Shown: positions 52,869 through 62,253 of the stretch, piece by piece
Layout: every line of letters starts with the position of its first letter
Position numbering within the stretch: position 1 is the first letter of the stretch
Assembly (NCBI RefSeq): GCF_003217775.1
Contig: NZ_QJVJ01000016.1
Location: 62,001 to 126,000, forward strand
DNA: 64,000 nt
Direction of reading: 5' to 3'
Source: Paenibacillus flagellatus
Lineage (GTDB): Bacteria; Bacillota; Bacilli; Paenibacillales; NBRC-103111
Made by a program: the position numbers and the translations under genes
The notes under the pieces: model-generated
Database searches by the model: none
Told to the model about the DNA's origin: nothing
Seen by the model: the letters and a program-made list of their open reading frames with translations, nothing else

Positions 52869-53255
52869 ATGAACCGAATCGATCCCGTCACCGAAGAATC
52901 GTGCAGCCGTTTTATCGGCATGCCCGTATGCGCCGTGCTGCACGACGGCACCCGCCACTACGGCGTCATCAGCCGCGTTTCCGGCGGCAAGCTCATCTTG
53001 AACGATACGCCGGAAACGTCGCAGACGTCCGGCTCCGTCAAACGGTCGAAAGGCAAGGCGAGCACGTCGGCCCGACCGAAATCCGGCAAAGCGAAAAAAG
53101 GCGCACCCGCAGGGCAAGCGGCCATTTCCGCCTTTCCGGCCGAAGTCGGATACGGATACCCGTATCCATCCCCTTATCCTTACCCGTACCCGTTCGGAGG
53201 ACGAATCGCGCTCGACTTGGCCGCGATCGCCCTGCTGTTCCTGCTGTTCATCTGA
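52869..53255 (+). CDS. Small SH3-like protein with repetitive Pro/Tyr linker and C-terminal membrane helix
   Basis: 128 residues from the ATG at 52869 (GGGAGGTG upstream). Residues 17-46 (GMPVCAVLHDGTRHYGVISR, VSGGKLILND) form a small beta barrel; a Lys/Ser-rich section, a YPYPSPYPYPYP linker and a terminal hydrophobic helix (LDLAAIALLFLLFI) follow. Same layout as the 7639 gene, and possibly a distant paralogue. Function unknown. Confidence 0.65.
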   Translation: MNRIDPVTEESCSRFIGMPVCAVLHDGTRHYGVISRVSGGKLILNDTPETSQTSGSVKRSKGKASTSARPKSGKAKKGAPAGQAAISAFPAEVGYGYPYPSPYPYPYPFGGRIALDLAAIALLFLLFI

Positions 53256-53295
53256 CAGCTCCTCCATGCGGTCGTACGCCTTCCGCCGCAACGCC

Positions 53296-53330
53296 CGAAG
53301 CCCCCGTTCCTTCGAGGAACGGGGGCTTCG
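53296..53330. terminator. Bidirectional terminator
   Basis: CGAAGCCCCCGTTCC / GGAACGGGGGCTTCG around a five-base loop; 15 uninterrupted pairs. Lies between the converging genes at 52869 and 53363. Confidence 0.88.
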
Positions 53331-53362
53331 TCGTTGATGCGCATTCGAATTCGAAAGCCGTG

Positions 53363-56300
53363 TTACGGGTTCCAGACGACGAGCGTCGCGGAACGGGCCG
53401 GGAGCCGGACCGACAAGCCGCCGTCCTCGCCGACCGTCGCTTCGCCGGCGGCGGATACGTGCGATTTCGCGTCGAACCGGTACAGCTGCGCTTGGCCGCC
53501 GACCGACCCATTCGCGTTCACGTCGGCTTGGCGCGCCACCGTGTCTTTGTTGAACAGCAGCACGTACAAGCGGCCGTCCCGGCCTTCGATCGTATAGGCG
53601 CCGACCGCATCCGCGTTGCTCGACTTCGTCCGGACGCTCGTGCCGTCGACCTTCGAGCCTTGGCCGTCGTAGTTCAAATACAGCTTGAACGCGTCCTCGA
53701 TCGTCGTGCCCGCCTTCATCGCGCCGAAGCGGGTGGCGAGATCGACGCCCTCGCGCCCGAAGATCGCCAGCGCTTCCGCCTGGGCCAAGCCGGCGGTAAT
53801 GCCGTCGCCGTTGCCGAAGTTGTATTCGGTGATGGCGAGCTTGGCACCCGGCAAGTTGCTCTCGATCATCTCCTTCATCCGCGGAATGAGCCTGATCGGC
53901 TCCTGGATCCACGATTCGTCGACGAAGTTCGGGTCGTACAGCGATTTCAGCGACTGGAACCGCCGCTTCGCCGCGATCGGCCCTTCCTCGCCGGACGTCA
54001 CTACGTTTTCCTGCGGATAGAAGTGTACGTCCAGGTAGTCGACGAGCCGGACGCCGTGCGCCTGCTCATACTCCTTCACCTTTTGCAGGTACCATTCGAG
54101 GAACGGCTTGCCGCCGTGCGCCTGACGGTCCGGGCCGTCCGCGCAGTTATCCGCCGACGAATAGAAGTAAGCGCACCAGCCCCAGGACGTCGGTCCGAAA
54201 ATTTGCGCGTCCGGGTCCTTCTCCTTGATCGCGGCCCCGTATTTCTCCGTGAAGCCCCAAATCTCGTCGTAGGTCGGCGCGTTCGGGTGAACGTCGCGAT
54301 GCGTCACGTGCCAAATTTCCGGCTCGTTGTCGAGCGCGTAAAAGTTGATCCGGTCTCCCGTGCGGCCTTTCAGATGATCCATCCACCGGGTGACGAAGTC
54401 AGGCCCGATCCGCTTGGACGTATCCTCCGGATCGTTGTTCGTGACGAGGTCGCCGTTCGGACGGACGCCGTTGCCCGCATCCCGAAGCTCGTCGGCGCGC
54501 GCTTGCTGCGGACCGTACTTTTGCTGCGAGAAGCCGTAGTGGACCGCCCGCTCCTTCGGCGTCCAGCCGATCGTCGGCACGGTAAGCAGCACTTTGCCGT
54601 TGTCGGCCAGCACGTCGTCGACGAACTTATCGGACGTGGAGCCGTGCGGGAGCTGCTCCGGATGATCGTTGTCGTACGGATAGTTGATGAAGAACCAGTC
54701 CGACGCCCGGTTCGCCACGTCCAGCTCCCAGTTGTACCGGGTCGTGTTGTTGCCGCCCCACCGCTGGACGGGGAAGGCGAGCTCGGAGTCGTTCGGATGC
54801 ATGTCGTTGAAGTTGATGCCGTAAATGTCCGGGCTCACGACCCGCCGGTCCGCCGACGTGTCGATGCCGATCTTCACCGCCGGAAGCTCCGGCTGGGGCA
54901 GCCGGCCCGCCTGCGTATTGCGGAGCAGGTAGACGTCGTCGATGTAGACGGCCGCTTGGTCGCTCTCGGTGCCCGCTTGGAAAATAACGCCGTCGAACTG
55001 CCCGTCGGTCAGCCCCATATCCGCAAAATTGACGATGACGCGGCTCCATTGCCCGGCCGGAAGCGATCCCCCCGGCACGTAGTCGGCCAGGTCGATCGCG
55101 CCGAGCGCCGTGTAGTTGTCGTAGGCGTGCACCTTCAGCTTCTGCCCGCCGGTCGTCCCGCCGTGAATCCAAAACTCGAGGCCGTAATAGTCGGCGATTT
55201 CCCGCTTCGTCTCGCTGCCGAACCAGACGCCGTCCCAGCCGTCCGGCTCGAACTTGACCGACCGGTCGCCGCCGTGCGCCTGCTCGGTATTGGCCAAGTC
55301 TTTATCGTGCCAGCTCCGATTGTAGTAGCCGGCGGACAAGCCGTCCTCGTAGACCGATTCCGGAGCGATCTGCGCTACCTGGACGTAGGCGGAAGCCGTG
55401 AACGTCTTGTAGGCCGCCGTTATTTTGGCGATCCCCGTACCGTGTGCCGTCAGCGCTCCGCCCTCGACTTGGACGATGTCCGGACGGTCGGACTGCCATT
55501 CCGCTTTCGCCGTTACGACGTCCGTCGCTCCCGTCTCGAGAAACGCTTCGGCGTCCAGCCGGAACGTCTCGCCGGGCAGCAGCACGAGCTGGTGCATGTT
55601 CATCCGCACCTCCACGACGGCGGGAGGCGCCACGTATTTCTTCACGAGCGCGATGTCGTCGAGATAAACCGCCGCTTGATCGCCGCCGTTCGCCCCGGCG
55701 AACAGGATGCCGTCGAAAATGCCGTTCGGCAAGTTCAGGTCGGCGAGCATCAGCTCGACCTTCGACCAGCCGCCGGCCGGAATGCCGCCCGGAATCAAGT
55801 CGTCGAGCGACCGCTCCGCCGCAGGCTGGCCGCCGGACAGAAGCGCGAGCTTCACCTTCTGGCCGCCGGTCGCGCCGCCGTTCACCCAGATTTGCAGCTT
55901 CTCGAAATCCTTTGTCGAAATAATGCGGTCGCTGTACAAGTACAGCGCGCCGTCCCCGTCCGGCTCGAACCGGATCGAGCGGCTGCCGGAGCGGATCGTC
56001 CCGTTCTCCTCCAGGCTGCGCTGCGCCCAGCTGTAATCCGCGAACTGTCCGTTCAGGGCGTCGTCGTATACGTACACGCCGTCGACCGGCTCGATCGGAA
56101 TGCCCTGGCTCGGCACGTACGGCAGCACCTCGACCGGCAGCAGCGCTTCCGCGCCGCCGTAGACGGCCTTGATCGTCGTCGTCCCCGGCGTCCTGCCGAT
56201 GACGAGCCCGGCCGACACTTGGGCCACCGCCTCGTCGGCGGACGACCATTCCGCCTCGGGCGTCACGTCGCGGTGCGTCCCGTCGGACAGCGATGCGGTC

Positions 56301-57016
56301 AGCTGCGTCGGCTGCCGATCCCCCGCGCGAACTTTCGCAAGGGGCTCCGCGAAGCTCAAGCCGACCAGCTGGGGCTGCTGCTGGCCGCCCGGCTGTTGCC
56401 CGCCGGGTTGCTGCCCGCCGGGCTGTTGGCCGCCCGGCTGCTGCGTGCCGGTTCCGCCCGAGCCTTTGACGAACGCGATATCGTCGAGGTAGACCGGCTC
56501 CTGCTCGCCGTCTCCCCACAGCCAAATGCCGTCCAGCAAGCCGACGGCGCCGACGTCGGCGAGCTTCACGCTCACCTCCGACCATTGTCCGGCTTTCACC
56601 CCGCCGGGCAGCAGATCGGAGATTTGGCGCTCCGTCACGCCTTGCCCGCCGAGCGACAGGACGAGCTTCAGCTGCTGCCCGCCGGCCGTTCCTCCGTGAA
56701 TCCAGAACCGGAGCGAGTCGTACTCGTCCGCGTTCATGATCCGGTCTTTATAAAAATAAAGCGCCTTTCCGCCGTCCGGATCGAGCCGGATCGCCCGGCT
56801 CCCTCCATGCACGATGCCCGTCTCCGCCAGATCCGTTTCGGCCCAGCCGTAATCGACGAAATCCGCCGACAGCGCGTCGTCGTAAACGGTAAGCGCCGTA
56901 CCGGCGTCCGCATTCGCCGCCGGCGGGACAAACGCCGCCTGCGCCGCCAGCAGGGCGCCGGTCAGCGCCAGCGCGACCGAACGAAGCGGCTTCGCCCGCT
57001 TTTTCCTTCCCTTCAT
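53363..57016 (-). CDS. GH44 endoglucanase/xyloglucanase with three repeated beta modules
   Basis: 1217 residues from the ATG at 57016. A signal peptide ends at about residue 36. Three copies of a beta-sandwich module lie at about 43-184, 314-459 and 553-700; each has DYGW/DYSW/NRSW, D-G-x(2-4)-L/W-x-F/L-Y, GGTxGGQ and YLDDIA/YIDDVY. Between them are a Gly-Gln linker (193-213) and two Ig-like domains (215-300, 466-548). The catalytic GH44 domain (712-1217) has acid/base Glu898 in LDNEPEIW and nucleophile Glu1064 in ITEYNFG. It cuts beta-glucan or xyloglucan outside the cell. Divergent from a two-component system. Confidence 0.93.
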   Translation of the reverse strand: MKGRKKRAKPLRSVALALTGALLAAQAAFVPPAANADAGTALTVYDDALSADFVDYGWAETDLAETGIVHGGSRAIRLDPDGGKALYFYKDRIMNADEYDSLRFWIHGGTAGGQQLKLVLSLGGQGVTERQISDLLPGGVKAGQWSEVSVKLADVGAVGLLDGIWLWGDGEQEPVYLDDIAFVKGSGGTGTQQPGGQQPGGQQPGGQQPGGQQQPQLVGLSFAEPLAKVRAGDRQPTQLTASLSDGTHRDVTPEAEWSSADEAVAQVSAGLVIGRTPGTTTIKAVYGGAEALLPVEVLPYVPSQGIPIEPVDGVYVYDDALNGQFADYSWAQRSLEENGTIRSGSRSIRFEPDGDGALYLYSDRIISTKDFEKLQIWVNGGATGGQKVKLALLSGGQPAAERSLDDLIPGGIPAGGWSKVELMLADLNLPNGIFDGILFAGANGGDQAAVYLDDIALVKKYVAPPAVVEVRMNMHQLVLLPGETFRLDAEAFLETGATDVVTAKAEWQSDRPDIVQVEGGALTAHGTGIAKITAAYKTFTASAYVQVAQIAPESVYEDGLSAGYYNRSWHDKDLANTEQAHGGDRSVKFEPDGWDGVWFGSETKREIADYYGLEFWIHGGTTGGQKLKVHAYDNYTALGAIDLADYVPGGSLPAGQWSRVIVNFADMGLTDGQFDGVIFQAGTESDQAAVYIDDVYLLRNTQAGRLPQPELPAVKIGIDTSADRRVVSPDIYGINFNDMHPNDSELAFPVQRWGGNNTTRYNWELDVANRASDWFFINYPYDNDHPEQLPHGSTSDKFVDDVLADNGKVLLTVPTIGWTPKERAVHYGFSQQKYGPQQARADELRDAGNGVRPNGDLVTNNDPEDTSKRIGPDFVTRWMDHLKGRTGDRINFYALDNEPEIWHVTHRDVHPNAPTYDEIWGFTEKYGAAIKEKDPDAQIFGPTSWGWCAYFYSSADNCADGPDRQAHGGKPFLEWYLQKVKEYEQAHGVRLVDYLDVHFYPQENVVTSGEEGPIAAKRRFQSLKSLYDPNFVDESWIQEPIRLIPRMKEMIESNLPGAKLAITEYNFGNGDGITAGLAQAEALAIFGREGVDLATRFGAMKAGTTIEDAFKLYLNYDGQGSKVDGTSVRTKSSNADAVGAYTIEGRDGRLYVLLFNKDTVARQADVNANGSVGGQAQLYRFDAKSHVSAAGEATVGEDGGLSVRLPARSATLVVWNP

Positions 57017-57227
57017 TCCCATTCTCCTCTCGGCTCTCCAACGTTTTCGGGGTCGCCTTCGCTCCCCTTCCCGTTCATCGTATCGGCGGAAAGATGACGC
57101 AGCTAGTGACGGAATGTCATTTCTTTTGTCATAATGGGGGTATGACCATAAGGAAAACGGGGCGAAATGCCGATGTATGGTAGTAGATGCGCCGCACCGA
57201 TCCCCCAAGAAAGAAGGTTACCGCTTC
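57017..57227. promoter_or_regulatory. Divergent region between the GH44 gene and the two-component system
   Basis: Contains TGTCAT direct repeats (around 57114-57133) near TTTTGTCATAATGG, candidate sites for the NarL-type regulator or promoters. No exact boxes are assigned. Confidence 0.35.
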
Positions 57228-57899
57228 ATGATACGCATCCTCATTGCCGATGACCAAACGCTTCTGCGGGAAGGCTTGCAGACGATATTGAATTTGGAGA
57301 CGGACATGTCCGTCGTGGCTTCGGCCGAAAACGGGCTGGAGGCGCTGGAGGCGGTCGCCCGCCATCGTCCCACGCTCGTGCTGATGGATATCAAAATGCC
57401 CGTCATGGACGGCATCGAGAGCATGAAACGAATCAAAAAGGACTACCCCGACACCGTCGTGCTCATGCTGACGACGTTCGCCGAGGACAAATTCATCGTA
57501 AACGCCATGGCCGGAGGCGCGAACGGTTTTCTGCTGAAAGATATGCCGTCCGACAAAATCGTCCAAACCGTCCGCGAAGCGGTCAACGGCGACCTGATCA
57601 TGCCGGCCCCGATCGCCGCCAAGCTGGCGTCGCGCCTCGCCACGCTGTCCGACGAATCGTCCGACGCCTTCGACGAGGAAGAGCTCAAGCGGCAAGGGCT
57701 GAAGCTGACCGAGCGGGAGCGCAAAATCATTTTGCTCATGCTCGAAGGGCATACGAACAAGCAAATATCCGGCGCCCTGTTCATGAGCGAAGGAACGGTC
57801 CGCAATTATATCAGCGTCATCTACAACAAAATCGGCACCAGCGAGCGGCAGGCCGCCATCGCCAAGCTGAAGGAGCTGCTGCTGCAAGATGCCAAGTAA
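57228..57899 (+). CDS. NarL/LuxR-type response regulator
   Basis: 223 residues from the ATG at 57228. Receiver domain with Asp in LMDIKMPVMDG, Lys in GFLLKDMP; C-terminal LuxR helix-turn-helix (LTERERKIILLMLEGHTNKQ, FMSEGTVRNYISVIYNKIG). The next gene overlaps it by 11 bases and codes for its likely sensor kinase. The GH44 gene 200 bases away is a candidate target. Confidence 0.94.
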   Translation: MIRILIADDQTLLREGLQTILNLETDMSVVASAENGLEALEAVARHRPTLVLMDIKMPVMDGIESMKRIKKDYPDTVVLMLTTFAEDKFIVNAMAGGANGFLLKDMPSDKIVQTVREAVNGDLIMPAPIAAKLASRLATLSDESSDAFDEEELKRQGLKLTERERKIILLMLEGHTNKQISGALFMSEGTVRNYISVIYNKIGTSERQAAIAKLKELLLQDAK

Positions 57900-60800
57900 C
57901 CCGCCTCCCTTCCGCAAAGACCGCCGCGGAAGCCTGATCTCCGCGCTCTCGGCGATACTGCTGTCGATCGTCTGCCTCGCCGCGCTGGTCTCTCTGCCGA
58001 AAGGGGCTTCGTCCGGCGGCTGGGACAGCCGGTTCATTCCGTACGAGGACTGGAGCGCCCGGTCCGTGGGCGGCTGGCAAATGCTCCGGGGGGAACGGTC
58101 CGGGGCGCAGGACCGTTGGGAACCGCTCGACGCCGGGGCGATGGCGGGCCTCGCGGATTACGAAGGGACGCTATGGCTGCGCCGGACCGTGCCGGAGCTG
58201 CCGTGGCGCGACCCGTACTTCGTGTTCCGGAACGTCCAAGGGTTGGAAGCGTTTATCGACGGACGAAGCGTCTACGCGTTCAACCCCGACGGCCGGATGC
58301 GCTACGTCAACCCGTTCTTCTCGGCCCACCCCGTCCGGCTCGAGCCACAGGATGCGGGCAAGGAGCTGACGCTGCGGCTGCCGTGGGACCGCATGACGCT
58401 CATCCGGGGATGGAACGCGATCGGCGAGCGCTCCGTCTTCCTGGCGGCGCAGACGCCGTACGACTCCCGTCTTCTTCTGTACGCCGTTCCTTTGCTGCTG
58501 GCGGGAGCCGTGTCCGCGTTCCTGTTCGCGAGGAGGCGGGAGCGGATTTACATGTGGTTCGCGCTGTTCGCCCTTTCCGCCGGCGCCGGATTGTACTGGC
58601 TGCGTTCGACACCGCAATGGTTCGGCGATCTTCATGCGGTGTATTATTGGCGGGACATGGCGATCCCGCTTGGCATACTCGGGTTCGTCGGCTTCTACGC
58701 CGAAGCGCTGGGGGCGACGTTCAAGCGGATCCGCACGGCGGCCGTCGGCTTCTGGCTCGCCTACTCGATCGCGACCGCAATCGCCGCCGCCACCGACTCG
58801 CTCCTTTACCGAAAGCTGCTCGTCGACTATATCCCCTACTGCATCGTACCCGTCTTTTCGGTCGTGACGGTTACGCTGATCCGTCATGTCCGAACGAACC
58901 GAACCCCTTCGGTCCGGTGGCTGCTGACGGGCTACGGCGTGCTCGTCGCGTCGTTTTTGAACCATATCGTCATGGTCGCCTCGCCGTCGATGGCGACGAC
59001 GATTATCCGCCTTTCGCCGAATCTGTACAACAAGCTTCTGGAGGTGCTGCCGGTCGGGCTGCTCGTCTTCATGGGCTGCCTCGTCATGGTGCTCGTGCAG
59101 CGGTTTCTGGACGTATACCGCCAATCGGTGCGAAATGCCGAGGAGCTGGCCGCCCAGCACGAAACGCTCGTCCGGATGGACCGGCTGAAGGACGATTTCC
59201 TCCGCACGACGTCCCACGAGCTGCGCACGCCGCTGCACGGCATCGCCGGGCTGACCGAGTCGCTGATCGAGGGAGCCGCCGGTCCGCTCGACGACCGGAT
59301 CCGCGCCGATTTGCGGCTCGTGCTGGACAGCTCGAAGCGGCTGCTGCGGCTCGTCAACGACATTTTGGATTTGTACCGGCTGAAGCACAGCGACATCCGG
59401 CTTCAGCCGGAGGCGGCCGATTTGCGGCGCATCGCCGGCGTCGTGCTCGCGATGCTCGCCCCCGCCGCCAAGCGGAAAGGACTGCATACCGAGCTGCACC
59501 TCGACGAGGTGCGTCCGTTCGTATGGGCCGACCCGAACCGGCTGGAGCAGATGCTGTACAACCTCGTCGGCAATGCGGTCAAGTACACGGACAGCGGCGT
59601 CGTGACGGTCAAGGCGGAGCGGGTCGGGGCGATGATCTCGATTTCGGTCGAGGATACCGGGAGAGGCATCGCACCCGATCAGCTCGACGTGCTCTACGAG
59701 CCTTTTGCGGCCAACGACGGAACGGGAGGCGGTACCGGCCTCGGCTTGTCCATCACGAAAAATCTGGTGGAGCTGTCGGGCGGTACGATCGAAGCGAAGT
59801 CGGAGGTCGGCCGCGGCACCGTCGTGACGATCCGGCTGCCGGCCGCCGATGAAGCGCCCGAGCAAGTGAGCGGGCCGGAGTCGGCGGAAATGTCGCGCAT
59901 CGTTCTCGAGGAAGAGCCGGAAACGGCGGCGGCCGGCGCGACGATGGAAGGCGCCGCGATGCCGGACGAATGGGACGGCGAAGCCGAAGCGCCGGTCCTG
60001 CTCCTCGTGGACGACGAGCCGGTCAATATCCGGGTGCTGCACAATTATTTGCAGCCCGGCGGCTATCGGCTCGTGCAGGCGAAGGACGGCCCGGAGGCGC
60101 TCGCCCTGCTCGAAGGCGGCTCCGTCCGGCCCGACCTCGTCCTGCTCGACGTCATGATGCCGGACATGACCGGCTACGAGGTGTGCCGGCGTATACGCGA
60201 GCGATGGGGCCAGAACGAGCTGCCCGTTATTTTGCTGTCGGCACGCAATCGGGTGGCGGATTTGGCGGAAGGCTTCGATTCGGGGGCGAACGATTATTTG
60301 CCGAAGCCGTTCGCCCAGCGGGAGCTGTTCGCCCGGGTCGGCATCCAGCTGCGGCTGCTGCAGTTCCACCGGTCGCTCGAGCGGCTCGTCGAGCAGCGGA
60401 CGAAGGAGCTGGAGGAGGCGAACCGGTCGCTCGCCGGGTCGGTCCGCGAGACGGCGGAGGCGCTCGCCGAGCTGTCCGTGCTCGAGGAGCGCAACCGGAT
60501 CGCGCACGAAATCCACGACGTCGTCGGCCATACGATGACGGCGGCGATCGTGCAGCTGGAGGCGGCGCGCAAGCTGACCGAGCGCGACCTGCCGAAATCG
60601 ATCGAGAAACTGGAAAACGCGCAGCGGCTCGTCCGCCGGGGGCTGAACGACATTCGCCAATCCGTCCGGATGCTCAAGGACGAAGGCGCGTCGTTCGACC
60701 TCGTCCCGGCGATGAAGGAGCTGATCCGCGAAACCGAGGAAGCGACGGGCGTCGTCGTCGATGCGTCGTTCGGCGATTTGCCGTATTTGAACGGCTTGAC

Positions 60801-61116
60801 CCGGCGCGTGCTGTACCACGCGCTGCAGGAGGGCTTGACCAACGGCATCCGGCACGGACGGTGCCGCCGGTTCGAGTTCGACATCCGCGTCGGCGACGGC
60901 GACGTGCGCATGCGGCTGTCGAACGACGGCCTGCCGTTCGCCGACGCGAAGCCGGGGTTCGGCTTGACCGCGATGATGGAGCGGGTGCACTTGCTCGGCG
61001 GCTCGGTCCGGATCGGACCGGCCTCGCCCGCCGCCGGCGACGAGGGCGAGCCGGACGGCGGGGCGGACGGCTGCCGGCTGGCCGTCACGCTGCCGGTAAC
61101 GGGCGGCGGCGGTTGA
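57889..61116 (+). CDS. Hybrid sensor with two histidine-kinase modules
   Basis: 1075 residues. An extracytoplasmic beta domain (45-190) with 7TMR-like membrane region (195-405), then HisKA with His443 in TSHELRTPLH and HATPase (GNAVKYTDSG, DTGRGI, GTGLGL), a receiver domain (Asp754 in LLDVMMPDM), and a second, HisKA_3-type kinase with His876 in AHEIHDVVGHTM and its HATPase ending (GFGLTAMMERV). One protein thus joins a class I kinase to a NarX-type kinase via a receiver. The NarX-type half matches the NarL-type regulator encoded just before it. Confidence 0.92.
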   Translation: MPSNPPPFRKDRRGSLISALSAILLSIVCLAALVSLPKGASSGGWDSRFIPYEDWSARSVGGWQMLRGERSGAQDRWEPLDAGAMAGLADYEGTLWLRRTVPELPWRDPYFVFRNVQGLEAFIDGRSVYAFNPDGRMRYVNPFFSAHPVRLEPQDAGKELTLRLPWDRMTLIRGWNAIGERSVFLAAQTPYDSRLLLYAVPLLLAGAVSAFLFARRRERIYMWFALFALSAGAGLYWLRSTPQWFGDLHAVYYWRDMAIPLGILGFVGFYAEALGATFKRIRTAAVGFWLAYSIATAIAAATDSLLYRKLLVDYIPYCIVPVFSVVTVTLIRHVRTNRTPSVRWLLTGYGVLVASFLNHIVMVASPSMATTIIRLSPNLYNKLLEVLPVGLLVFMGCLVMVLVQRFLDVYRQSVRNAEELAAQHETLVRMDRLKDDFLRTTSHELRTPLHGIAGLTESLIEGAAGPLDDRIRADLRLVLDSSKRLLRLVNDILDLYRLKHSDIRLQPEAADLRRIAGVVLAMLAPAAKRKGLHTELHLDEVRPFVWADPNRLEQMLYNLVGNAVKYTDSGVVTVKAERVGAMISISVEDTGRGIAPDQLDVLYEPFAANDGTGGGTGLGLSITKNLVELSGGTIEAKSEVGRGTVVTIRLPAADEAPEQVSGPESAEMSRIVLEEEPETAAAGATMEGAAMPDEWDGEAEAPVLLLVDDEPVNIRVLHNYLQPGGYRLVQAKDGPEALALLEGGSVRPDLVLLDVMMPDMTGYEVCRRIRERWGQNELPVILLSARNRVADLAEGFDSGANDYLPKPFAQRELFARVGIQLRLLQFHRSLERLVEQRTKELEEANRSLAGSVRETAEALAELSVLEERNRIAHEIHDVVGHTMTAAIVQLEAARKLTERDLPKSIEKLENAQRLVRRGLNDIRQSVRMLKDEGASFDLVPAMKELIRETEEATGVVVDASFGDLPYLNGLTRRVLYHALQEGLTNGIRHGRCRRFEFDIRVGDGDVRMRLSNDGLPFADAKPGFGLTAMMERVHLLGGSVRIGPASPAAGDEGEPDGGADGCRLAVTLPVTGGGG

Positions 61117-61172
61117 CGGCGCCGGCCGGCGCGGGGCCGAGCCCATGCGCAAGGCGAGACCGGGCCGGGCGT

Positions 61173-61203
61173 GAGGCCGCCGCTCATAAGAGCCGGCGGC
61201 CTC
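61173..61203. terminator. Bidirectional terminator
   Basis: GAGGCCGCCG (61173-61182) / CGGCGGCCTC (61194-61203), overlapping the stop of the GNAT gene and ending the kinase gene. Confidence 0.8.
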
Positions 61204-61735
61204 TTCGCCCCGATCGCGCCGGCGGCCGTTCGCCCCGCGGGATCGGCGCCCGCCCGGTCCGGCCGTACCCTCCCGTCGGCGACTCGCCGGACGTATTCAA
61301 CATTTTGCCCATGCCGAAGCAGCGGAGGACGGGATAGTAGCCTTCCTCCGCATAGCCATGGCGGGCGTAAAACAATCGCGCCCTATCGTTCGTCTCGTCC
61401 ACGTACAGACGGATCGTCGTGGCGCCGCGGGAACGGGCGTACCGTTCCGATTCCCGAAGCAGCTCCGCTCCCAAGCCTTTTCCTTGGCTGTTCCGATCGA
61501 CCGCCAGCATGTCGAGGAATACGTCCTTGCCGACTTTCCGGACGGACGCGAAGCCGACCGCGCTCCCCCGTCCCGGGACGGCTACGAACGTCACGTTCCG
61601 TTCGAGCCGCCTCCGGACGTCGCTCGGGTCCCACCGCAAGTTGGGCATCGTCCGGAGCGTGTACGGGAACAGCTCCCGCTTGACCAAGTCCAGGATGATC
61701 CGGTCGTCCCGCCGCGGATTGCGCTTTCGTATCAT
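61184..61735 (-). CDS. GNAT family N-acetyltransferase
   Basis: 183 residues. Acetyl-CoA motif SQGKGLGAELLRESERYARS with DETNDRARLFYARHGYAE near the end. The C-terminal 35 residues are Gly/Arg-rich and disordered. Substrate unknown. It stands alone and converges on the hybrid kinase gene. Confidence 0.87.
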   Translation of the reverse strand: MIRKRNPRRDDRIILDLVKRELFPYTLRTMPNLRWDPSDVRRRLERNVTFVAVPGRGSAVGFASVRKVGKDVFLDMLAVDRNSQGKGLGAELLRESERYARSRGATTIRLYVDETNDRARLFYARHGYAEEGYYPVLRCFGMGKMLNTSGESPTGGYGRTGRAPIPRGERPPARSGRRGRRLL

Positions 61736-61875
61736 GGCTCCCCAGCCTCCCGTCCGTGTCTCCGCCGTTATGCGAACGCGCGGAAGCCGCCCGCCGACGA
61801 TGCGCCGGGCAAGCTATACGGTAGTGTATGTGGGAGCCTTGCGGTTGGTGAAACGTCTTCCCTCCGCCGTTCCCT

Positions 61876-61965
61876 CTACTTTTTCCACTTGTTGCTCATG
61901 ACCCATAGAAACCCTAAAGTCGCCGCCAAAAAGACGACCAGCACCGTCCACTGCGTACCGTTCAT
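61876..61965 (-). CDS. 29-residue single-pass membrane peptide
   Basis: Translates as MNGTQWTVLVVFLAATLGFL then WVMSNKWKK: a hydrophobic helix with a basic C terminus. A GGGGAG ribosome site lies eight bases before the ATG. No relative recognised. Surrounded by otherwise unassigned sequence (61736-62253). Confidence 0.6.
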   Translation of the reverse strand: MNGTQWTVLVVFLAATLGFLWVMSNKWKK

Positions 61966-62253
61966 ATCCGTTCTCCCCACTGTATGCGGCGGTCGTTCGC
62001 CCGCCTTGTTTATGGCTATTGTACCGGGAACCGCAGGGAACGTCAAAAGCCGCCCGACGAGGCGGCTTTTGATGTGAGGATCGGGACGAGCGGGAGCGCT
62101 TCGTATCCCGCGTCCTTGCCGGGATGGCGGCTAGCGCGGCGGTGCCGGGATGGTGCGCGTTTGTACCTTATTTGCCGTCAATCGGCGCGTGCTCGCAAAC
62201 CAGCGTACATTTGCACGTTAAATCCGCGCCTCGCCTTGCCGCCCCCTTTCCAC
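61966..62253. other. Intergenic region, no gene seen
   Basis: Apart from the hairpin at 62045-62070 I see nothing assignable. Confidence 0.5.
62045..62070. terminator. Bidirectional terminator-like hairpin
   Basis: AAAAGCCGCC / GGCGGCTTTT around CGACGA. Lies 180 bases past the stop of the dehydrogenase gene on the minus strand. Confidence 0.7.

Noticed and set aside
56385-56440. Short tandem repeat at the minus strand of the GH44 gene
   Set aside because: It codes the Gly-Gln-Pro linker between modules and is explained by the protein.
52841-57097. A 1418-codon open frame on the plus strand opposite the GH44 gene
   Set aside because: Antisense shadow: it mirrors the strong codon bias of the GH44 gene, has no domain or motif, and covers several unrelated ends.
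58171-61152. A 993-codon minus-strand frame opposite the hybrid kinase
   Set aside because: The plus-strand kinase has clear HisKA, HATPase and receiver motifs, and the antisense frame has none.
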